From: Oscillospiraceae bacterium
GTDB lineage: Bacteria > Bacillota > Clostridia > Oscillospirales > Oscillospiraceae
Assembly (NCBI GenBank): GCA_017540645.1
Contig: JAFYAQ010000022.1
Coordinates: 124,001-188,000 of the forward strand
Direction: 5' to 3'
Length of the DNA stretch: 64,000 nt
A program made the translations under genes and the position numbers. The notes below the pieces were generated by a model. That model made no database searches. It worked only from the letters and a program-made list of their open reading frames with translations, and was not told the origin of the DNA. Of this stretch, positions 57,463 through 64,000 are shown one piece after another; the stretch's first letter is position 1; each line of letters opens with the position of its first letter.

Positions 57463-58944
57463 ATGATTAGCAAATCGCTGCAAAAGGCTCGGGATTTTGA
57501 AAAGAAATACCTGCCCTATACCCTCTCCGAACAACCCAGTTTCCATGTGACCGGCGGCATCGGGTGGATCAACGACCCCAACGGCTTTGCTCCCTATAAA
57601 GGGGAGTACCATCTCTTTTTCCAATACTACCCCTACGATACCAAATGGGGCCCCATGCACTGGGGACATGTGAAGACCCGGGATTTCATCCGCTGGGAGC
57701 GGCTGCCCGCCGCCCTGGCCCCGGACGCGGAGTATGACCGGGACGGCTGTTTTTCCGGCGGCGCCATTGAACTGGAGGACGGGCGGCATCTGCTGATGTA
57801 TACCGGCGTGCGCAACCAGCGCCGCCGCAACGGCAAGCTGGACTATTACCAGACCCAGTGTATTGCCATCGGGGACGGGGTGGATTACGAAAAGCTGGCG
57901 GATAACCCGGTGATCGACGCCTCCTCTCTCCCGGAGGGCGGCAGCGTCCACGACTTCCGGGACCCCAAGCTCTGGCGGGAGAACGGAAAGTATTACGCCG
58001 TCATCGGCAACCGCCCGGCGGACGGAAGCGGCTCCATCCTCCTGTTCGAGAGCGAGGACGCCCGGCACTGGAGCTATGTGAGCGTGCTGGCCGCCTCCCA
58101 CAACCAGTACGGGCGCATGTGGGAGTGCCCGGATTTCTTCCCCCTGGACGGGCAGCATGTGCTCCTGACCAGCCCCCAGGAGATGAGCGCCATCGGCCTG
58201 GAGTTTCATCCGGGCAACGCCAACGTCTGCCTCATCGGCCAGTATGACCGGAAGGCCCACCATCTGAACCGGGAACACGTGCAGGCCATCGACTACGGCC
58301 TGGACTTCTACGCCCCCCAGACCCTGCTCACTGACGACGGGCGCCGGGTGATGATCGCCTGGATGCAGAACTGGGAGACTTCCGCCTGCAGGCTGCAGGA
58401 GCTGCGCTTTATGGGCCAGATGACCCTGCCCCGGGAGCTGAGCATCCGGGACGGACGCCTGTGTCAAAAACCGATACGGGAGCTGGAGGCCTGCCGCGGC
58501 GTCAGGATCGAATACCGCAATGTACTCATCAACGGCGAGGCCAACCTGCGGGGCATCAGCGGCCGGTGTTTGGATATGACCGTCACGGTTCGCTCCGGCA
58601 AAGAGAAGAGCATGTACAAGTGGTTTCGCCTGTATGTGGCCAAGGACGGCGAGCACTTCACCATGATCCGCTACCGCCCGGATACCGGCACCATCAAGGT
58701 GGACCGGACCCACAGCGGCTTCCCCCACGATATCGTGAACGTTCGGGAATTCCCCGCCGGCGACAAAAACGGAGTTTTGAAGCTCCGGGTCATCATGGAC
58801 CGCTACAGCCTGGAGCTCTTTGTAAACGACGGAGAGCAGGCGGCGTCCTTTGTCCTCTATACTCCTCCGGAAGCTGCCTCTATCAGCTTCTCCTCCGACG
58901 GCAGCGTTCTGGTGGATGTGGAAAAATACGAACTGCAGGTTTAA
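57463..58944 (+). CDS. GH32 beta-fructosidase (sucrose/fructan hydrolase)
   Basis: 493 residues, no signal peptide, so cytoplasmic. GH32 motifs: WINDPNG (nucleophile Asp near 38), FRDPK (near 165) and WECPDFF (acid/base Glu near 220), plus the C-terminal beta-sandwich (MDRYSLELFVNDGEQAASFVLY). It would cleave imported sucrose, kestose or fructo-oligosaccharide. The start follows CAGGAGCACATAAC. Fourth gene of the sugar operon. Confidence 0.94.
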   Translation: MISKSLQKARDFEKKYLPYTLSEQPSFHVTGGIGWINDPNGFAPYKGEYHLFFQYYPYDTKWGPMHWGHVKTRDFIRWERLPAALAPDAEYDRDGCFSGGAIELEDGRHLLMYTGVRNQRRRNGKLDYYQTQCIAIGDGVDYEKLADNPVIDASSLPEGGSVHDFRDPKLWRENGKYYAVIGNRPADGSGSILLFESEDARHWSYVSVLAASHNQYGRMWECPDFFPLDGQHVLLTSPQEMSAIGLEFHPGNANVCLIGQYDRKAHHLNREHVQAIDYGLDFYAPQTLLTDDGRRVMIAWMQNWETSACRLQELRFMGQMTLPRELSIRDGRLCQKPIRELEACRGVRIEYRNVLINGEANLRGISGRCLDMTVTVRSGKEKSMYKWFRLYVAKDGEHFTMIRYRPDTGTIKVDRTHSGFPHDIVNVREFPAGDKNGVLKLRVIMDRYSLELFVNDGEQAASFVLYTPPEAASISFSSDGSVLVDVEKYELQV

Positions 58945-59012
58945 ACCATCAAGAAGTGAGCCCCTTCATCAGCGTCAGACAGAAGGGAAGCAAGAGCAAA
59001 AGGAGGACGAGC

Positions 59013-60599
59013 AAAAAAAGAAAGGAACTCGAGCTCCTCGGCGACAACGGGGTCGGTGAGTTTTTCCTGTGCAAATCCCAGGATCTGAATGATCGTTATG
59101 ACAGCACTTTCTTGAATACAGAGGGATCACACAGAGTGGTCTTCACAGCGGAAAGTGAGAATGTTTATATCGGCATGCAGATCGGGAATGTCGGCAAAGG
59201 CAACTCTGTCAGCGCCCGCATTGGCAATATCAAGGTAAACGTTCCGACGCCAAAGGAACCCACCGTCAGCTATACGGTGGATGGCAACACGATCACCGTC
59301 ACCGATCTGGGGAAGAGCAACGATGTTTGGACTTCCGCCGTGCTCTATGACGCGGGCATCGAGCTGGAGCCGGGCAAAAAGTACGAGATTTCCTTCAAGC
59401 TCTCCGGAGACAACGGCGTAGGTGAATTCTTCCTCTGCAAATCGGAAAACCTCAACGATCGTTATGATGAAACCTTCTCCAATGCAGCCGGTGAAAAAAC
59501 GGTGGTCTTTACCGCCGAGGGTACGAAAGCCTATGTCGGTATGCAGGTGGGCAACCTGGGTAAGGGCAACAGCGTAACGCTGACCATCAATGAAGTTAAG
59601 GAATATGATGAATCGGCTCAGACGGATCCCAAGGTCCTGATTGCGGAAAACTGCGAATATGAGGTAAACAGCTCCGGCGCGAAGACGGAGATCGCGGTCA
59701 CCGACACCAGCGAAAACAATGATGTCTGGAATTCCAAGCTCCTCTATTATTTAGGGGAGATCCTGGAAAAGAATAGGTTTTTTGCTGCTTTCTTTAATCT
59801 TTCCGGAGAAAACGGCGTGGGCGAGTTCTTCTTCTGCAAATCCGATAACATCAACGACCGTTATGATGAAACCTGGACCAGCACAGCCGGAGAAAGAACG
59901 GTGATCTTCCAGGCGGCGGACAGCAAGCTCTACGCGGGCATGCAGTTTGGCAATGTAGGGGAAGGAAATGAAGTAACAGCCGATATTAACGATGTCTACC
60001 TCATTCCGGGCAAGGAGACCCTGAGAGAGGGCTGCACGGACGCACTCGGACATAACTCGGTCACGCTGACCGACACCGGGGATAATGACGATGTCTGGAA
60101 CTCCAAGGCTGTCTATGATACCGGCATTATCCTGGAGCCGGGCAAGACCTACACCGCCACCTTTACCCTAAGCGGAGACAACGGCGTCGGGGAGTTCTTC
60201 TTCCTGAAGGATAACAATATCGATAATCGCTATTCCTTCGACAATCAGGCCGGAACGCACACCATCACGTTTACGGCGGAGAACACCGAGCTGTTCTTCG
60301 GCATCCAGTGCGGCAATATCGGCAGCGGCAACAGCGTGACGGTAAGCGATATCACAGTTACGCCCAATGAACCGACGATGTCGACTTCTTCTCTCGCCGG
60401 ACCGGCTGCGCTGACTGCTTTTGCCGAAGAATCGGCGGCCGAAGCCGAAAATGAGCCTGCAGAAAATGCGGCTTCCGGCGAGGAAGCGGCAGCCGTAACC
60501 GCCGAGGAGACGAGCAACGCTCCGGAAACCGTCGAGCTGGTGGAAGAGCCTGTGGCTCCCGCCCCGGAAGCTAACGCGGAAGTAACCGAGGCAGAATAA
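59013..60599 (+). pseudogene. 5'-truncated tandem-repeat surface protein
   Basis: An open frame of about 529 codons with no usable start codon. A good ribosome site (AAAAGGAGG, 58998-59006) is followed by AAA AAA AGA AAG, which looks like a signal-peptide start that has lost its ATG. Then the sequence drops into the middle of a repeat. Four repeats of about 122-133 residues carry GDNGVGEFFLCKS and NDRYDE-like motifs (GDN/GEN codons at 59040, 59406, 59805, 60174). An Ala/Glu-rich tail without anchor ends the frame. Likely a beta-sandwich carbohydrate-binding protein damaged by deletion. It sits between two GH32 genes. Confidence 0.6.
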
Positions 60600-60631
60600 G
60601 AAGTATTCTTCTGAGATTCTCATCACGCACA

Positions 60632-60674
60632 CTCTCCCGTGAAAAGCAGACATCCTCTGCTTTTCATGGGAGAG
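60632..60674 (+). terminator. Long hairpin after the repeat protein
   Basis: A 19-bp stem with one wobble (60632-60650 with 60656-60674), 5-nt loop, no long T tract. Probably terminator or mRNA 3' stabiliser before the second GH32 gene. Confidence 0.6.
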
Positions 60675-60748
60675 CCATCATTAAGAAAACAGGGAACTGT
60701 TCCCCGCACCTCCTTTGGAACAGCATTGAAATCTGTTTTTCGATTTGA

Positions 60749-62359
60749 ATGAAAGGGAGTCCTCTTATGCGAACAAAGATAAGGATCATTATCAGCGTCC
60801 TGCTTCTGACGCTGCTGCTCAGCGCCTGCGGCGCGGCGGCGAGCCTTCCCAGCGAATCCACGGCCTCCACGGAGAACCTTCCCAATGAGGCTGCTTCTCC
60901 GGCGGCTGGGGTACCCGACGAGCCCTATGAGGCGGTAGACTACACCCTGTATCCCGCGCCGGACGGCGGCTATGTGGGCGACGTCATGCCCTATGTGACA
61001 GAGGACGGGACGCTGGAGCTGTATTATCTCTTCGATACGGATCGTAACGGCCAGGGCTATCACCCCATTTACAAATACTCCACCACGGACCTCTGCGGCT
61101 ACAAGGATCATGGCATGGTACTCAACTATGGCCAGATGTCTGATCCAGATCCCGCGCTGGGGACCGGCTCCGTTTTGCAGGATCCGGATGGGCTTTATCA
61201 CTTTTTCTACACCGGCCACACGAGTATCGGCAACAGCGGCAAGGGCACAGAGTGTGTGATGCACGCCACCAGCACCGACCGGGAAGTGTGGGTCAAGGAT
61301 CCGGACATCCTCTTCAATGCTCCGGAGGGATACTCTGGGGTTGATTTCCGTGATCCCGAGGTATTTTGGGTCGAGAGAGACCAGTGCTATTGGCTGTTGA
61401 TGTCGGCAACCGCAGAGAGCATGAGCGGCGTGGTGGTCAAGTACACCTCTATGGATCTGAAAAACTGGGAGTTTCAGGGCCCGTTTTTCACGCCTTACAA
61501 GCACTACATGTGCGAGTGCCCCGATCTGTTCTGCATCGGAGATACCTGGTATCTTACCTACAGCTGGGACTGCGTCACCTATTACGCCATGAGCGATTCC
61601 ATGGACGGCCCCTTCGTAGCTCCGCAGGACAACATCCTTGACGGCAAAGGCCTGATGGATGGCAACGGGTTCATCTTCTACGCGGCCAAAACCGCGGAGA
61701 TCGACGGTCATGTATATCTTTGCGGCTGGCTGGGACGTGCCGGTATGAGCTCTGATTCCGGCTTTTATCAGTGGGCGGGCAACATCATGAATCACGAGCT
61801 TGTCCAGAACGAGGACAAGACCCTGGGCGTGAAGGCACCGGAGACTCTTGACAGCTACTTTACCATTGACAAGCTGGTATTTGCCGAGCCGATGACCGAG
61901 GGCGTGGAGATCAATGACAACAATATCTCCCTCTCCCCGGATGCGGATTCCTACGCCCTGGCCGATATGGGAACCCGTCCCGCCACCATGACCCTGGAAT
62001 GCGATGTGACCTTTGATGCGGGCGGCTGTGTTGGCTTCGCTTTCGGCGGGAGCGCGAGCGATGAAACCTATACCGCTCTGTGTCTCGACGGCGGACGGAA
62101 TCTGCTGCACTATGAAGGCTATGAGATCGAGGACATTCGTGATTTTGATCCCATGGCGGTCACAAAATTTGACTTCTCCCGCGCTGACAGCCACCATGTG
62201 AAACTGGTCTGCGAGAACGAGATCGTCGTTTTGTACATCGACGACATGAAGGCCCTCAGCTCCCGGATCACCCACTCCATCGACGGGGCCCACATCGGTG
62301 TGTTTGCCGACGGCTGCAGCGCGGAGTTCAGCAATATTTCGGTGAAGATTCCGGGATAA
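60749..62359 (+). CDS. Exported GH32-like lipoprotein
   Basis: 536 residues. Lipoprotein signal ending LLLSAC (Cys near 22), Ser/Glu/Pro linker, then a five-bladed GH32-type domain with GGYVGDVMPY (candidate nucleophile Asp), FRDPEVF (near 199) and MCECPDLF (Glu near 255). A C-terminal beta-sandwich (TLECDVTFDAGGCVGFAFGGSASDE) resembles GH32 accessory domains. WINDPNG is replaced, so this belongs to a divergent subgroup. Predicted cell-surface fructan or levan hydrolase feeding the importer; a binding-only role cannot be excluded. Confidence 0.85.
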   Translation: MKGSPLMRTKIRIIISVLLLTLLLSACGAAASLPSESTASTENLPNEAASPAAGVPDEPYEAVDYTLYPAPDGGYVGDVMPYVTEDGTLELYYLFDTDRNGQGYHPIYKYSTTDLCGYKDHGMVLNYGQMSDPDPALGTGSVLQDPDGLYHFFYTGHTSIGNSGKGTECVMHATSTDREVWVKDPDILFNAPEGYSGVDFRDPEVFWVERDQCYWLLMSATAESMSGVVVKYTSMDLKNWEFQGPFFTPYKHYMCECPDLFCIGDTWYLTYSWDCVTYYAMSDSMDGPFVAPQDNILDGKGLMDGNGFIFYAAKTAEIDGHVYLCGWLGRAGMSSDSGFYQWAGNIMNHELVQNEDKTLGVKAPETLDSYFTIDKLVFAEPMTEGVEINDNNISLSPDADSYALADMGTRPATMTLECDVTFDAGGCVGFAFGGSASDETYTALCLDGGRNLLHYEGYEIEDIRDFDPMAVTKFDFSRADSHHVKLVCENEIVVLYIDDMKALSSRITHSIDGAHIGVFADGCSAEFSNISVKIPG

Positions 62360-62472
62360 ACGTACAGGAAAGCTGTCATTTCCCTGATATCGCTCGATTG
62401 TGAACAGGATCCTAACGGGAAAAAGATAAGAATTTTTGGTTATGTGATGTTTTGATTTTCCAAATGAAGTTT

Positions 62473-62501
62473 GGGGCTGCCTCTGTTTTCAGGGCAGCCC
62501 C
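62473..62501. terminator. Bidirectional terminator
   Basis: GGGGCTGCC / GGCAGCCCC stem (62473-62481 with 62493-62501) with T-rich flanks between the convergent GH32-like and feoB genes. Confidence 0.75.
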
Positions 62502-62505
62502 TTTC

Positions 62506-64000
62506 TTATCTGAACACGGTAATGATGCCATGCAGGATCAGGCAGCCTGCGATCCCGCAGAGCGTCGGCAAAACGGCCGCGAGGCAGGTCCACGATCTGC
62601 TGCCCGTCTCTTTACGGATGGTAAGCAAAGTGGTAGTGCATGGCCAGTGCAGCATAGTGAACAGGATTGTGGACGCCGCGGTGACCCATGTCCATCCATG
62701 CTCCAGCAGGATCACCCGGATCTGCTCCGACGGCAGATCACCGGACAGGGAAGAGGCGGACAGATAGATCATCATGGCAATGGGGATCACCGTCTCATTG
62801 GCGGGGGAACCAAGTATAAAGGCCAGAAGTATTACCCCGTCCATTCCCATCAACCGTCCCAATGGCTCCAGATATGCGGCAATATAGGATAGCAGAGATA
62901 ATCCTCCCACGTGGACTGCTGCCATCAGCCAAAGCAGCAGACCGGCCGGCGCCGCCACGGCGGCGGCCCGCCCCAACACAAAAATCGCTCGGTCCAGAAG
63001 CGAACGAACCAGGATCTGGCCTAACTGAGGGCGGCGGTAGGGGGGCAGCTCCAGGACAAAATCTGCTTTTTCTTTTGTATGCATAGCTGAAGACAGAAGC
63101 TTAGTTACAAGCAGTGTGAGCTCCACAGACAACAGGACACAAGCGCATAAGATCAGGGCCGCAATCCCTTTGCGCGGAGAGAGAAAAGATACGATCAGCA
63201 GGATCATCATGGGGAAGCGGCCGCTGCAGGGGGTAAAGCTGTTGGTAAGAATGGAAAGCAGCCTTTCCTTTGGCGATGAGATGATGCGGCAGCTGGTGAC
63301 GCCAACCGCGTTGCAGCCCAGACCCATTCCCATGGTCAGAGCCTGCTTTCCGCAGGAGCCGCAGCGATGAAAACAATGATCCAGATTGAATGCGATCCGC
63401 GGCAAATAGCCCACATCCTCCAGTATGGTAAAGAACGGGAAAAAGATCAGCATGGGCGGCAGCATGACCGCAACCACCCAGGCCAGCATACGATAGGCAC
63501 CGAAGATCAGAGCGTCATGGAGTATGCCGGGACAGCCAAGACACAGCAGCAGAGAAGACAGCACATCCCCCAGCCGGAACAAACCGCGGGACAACATCTG
63601 AGAAAGGTAATCCGCGCCCCGGATCGTCAGGGCGAATATGCCCGTAAGCAAGAGCAGCATGACAAGGAAACCAAAACGCCGGCCGGTCAGAATCCGATCC
63701 AGCTTTCGCTCGCGTAGAAAAGCGTTGTCGCTTGAATGGGTGACCACCTTTCCTGCAAGCTCCTTAGCCTTGCGCAGCCAGTATAGAGAGATGGTTTCTT
63801 CCAGTTTTTTGCCGTCTGTTATTCCGTTCTCTGCCAGCAGCTTCGTACAAACGGACAGCCGTTCCCACGCCTTCTCATCCGCGGACAGATCCTCGCCACA
63901 CCAGCGGTACAGCTGAGACAGCAGATGTTCATCTCGGCTCCCGATGAGCGTCACAGCCATCCACATAGCTCGCCGACTTGAAATGGGAAACCGCTCTTCC
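62506..64000 (-). CDS. feoB: FeoB-type ferrous iron transporter (5' end outside window)
   Basis: The frame runs open past the right edge, so the N-terminal GTPase domain is presumably outside; residues before the first Met at 63966 continue in frame. The visible part has a GTPase-linked helical region, then membrane segments with Gate motifs: MLPPMLIFFPFFTILEDVGYLPRIAF, MGLGCNAVGVTSCRIISSPKERLLSILTNSFTPCSGRFP and GSPANETVIPIAMMIYL. The Cys in GLGCNAVGV and PCSGR are the conserved FeoB residues. Imports Fe(II), fitting an anaerobe. Confidence 0.9.
   Translation of the reverse strand, partial: EERFPISSRRAMWMAVTLIGSRDEHLLSQLYRWCGEDLSADEKAWERLSVCTKLLAENGITDGKKLEETISLYWLRKAKELAGKVVTHSSDNAFLRERKLDRILTGRRFGFLVMLLLLTGIFALTIRGADYLSQMLSRGLFRLGDVLSSLLLCLGCPGILHDALIFGAYRMLAWVVAVMLPPMLIFFPFFTILEDVGYLPRIAFNLDHCFHRCGSCGKQALTMGMGLGCNAVGVTSCRIISSPKERLLSILTNSFTPCSGRFPMMILLIVSFLSPRKGIAALILCACVLLSVELTLLVTKLLSSAMHTKEKADFVLELPPYRRPQLGQILVRSLLDRAIFVLGRAAAVAAPAGLLLWLMAAVHVGGLSLLSYIAAYLEPLGRLMGMDGVILLAFILGSPANETVIPIAMMIYLSASSLSGDLPSEQIRVILLEHGWTWVTAASTILFTMLHWPCTTTLLTIRKETGSRSWTCLAAVLPTLCGIAGCLILHGIITVFR

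Noticed and set aside
58461..59012. N-terminal extension of the repeat protein back into the GH32 gene
   Set aside because: It is the shadow frame of GH32 codons; the GH32 protein is complete in its own frame to 58944.
60623..62293. A 556-codon frame antisense to the GH32-like gene
   Set aside because: GH32 motifs and the lipoprotein signal are on the plus strand; the antisense frame has neither signal nor motif.

Overview
The window reads as a chromosome segment of a spore-forming, Gram-positive, fairly GC-rich anaerobe of the Clostridia, most like Oscillospiraceae gut bacteria. The basis is the sporulation operon spoIIAA-spoIIAB-sigF beside a spoIVFA/spoIVFB-like pair, sigma-A type promoters with strong Shine-Dalgarno sites, many lipoprotein transport systems, a guanine riboswitch, HypA/HypB, FeoB and many Fe-S flavoproteins. 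Genus is inference; no database search was run.

Layout. 0.1-6.1 kb: a LysR regulator, a tripartite tricarboxylate-type transporter (TctC-TctB-TctA) and AroD/AroE, all leftward, suggesting uptake and use of a shikimate or quinate-like acid. 6.1-10.9 kb: a SUV3-like helicase, a DUF362 ferredoxin and an MFS transporter. 10.9-18.3 kb: the most interesting host locus. A leftward operon encodes a close relative of polyenoic fatty acid (linoleate) isomerase, a CrtI/RetSat-type flavoprotein, a 2Fe-2S flavin reductase and HypB. A divergent operon encodes an acyl-adenylate ligase, an acyl carrier protein and an acyl-ACP thioesterase. Together they look like an anaerobic unsaturated fatty acid isomerisation or biohydrogenation system. 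18.3-21.9 kb: two Pro/Thr-rich surface proteins and an SPFH protein with zinc ribbons. 22.0-28.1 kb: a MATE exporter, an HD hydrolase, a 927-residue Fe-S flavoprotein with HypA, and a small unknown gene.

28.1-34.5 kb: a nucleoside-type ABC importer (BMP lipoprotein, double ATPase, two permeases, HAD phosphatase) behind a guanine riboswitch and downstream of xpt. 34.6-37.8 kb: an F420-0:glutamate ligase-like protein and a beta-propeller lipoprotein. 37.9-40.7 kb: sporulation genes. 40.77 kb: tRNA-Gly(CCC).

40.81-50.83 kb: a 10-kb integrated element in the tRNA-Gly 3' end, bounded by a 32-bp direct repeat. It carries a tyrosine integrase and cI-like repressor facing outward. The opposite strand carries a replication module (CHC2 primase domain, RepA-like ATPase, iteron palindromes), an ArpU-like regulator, a PDDEXK nuclease, its own sigma factor, several unknown genes and a possible small terminase. 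No capsid, portal, large terminase, tail or lysis genes were seen. The layout resembles a phage satellite (PICI-like) or a reduced replicative element. Shared operators, arm-type sites and a structured non-coding region are visible.

50.9-62.4 kb: a LacI-regulated oligosaccharide locus (LplB-LplC-LplA type ABC importer without its own ATPase, a cytoplasmic GH32, a truncated repeat protein, an exported GH32-like lipoprotein), probably for fructans or sucrose-type sugars. 62.5-64 kb: a FeoB-type iron transporter cut by the window edge.
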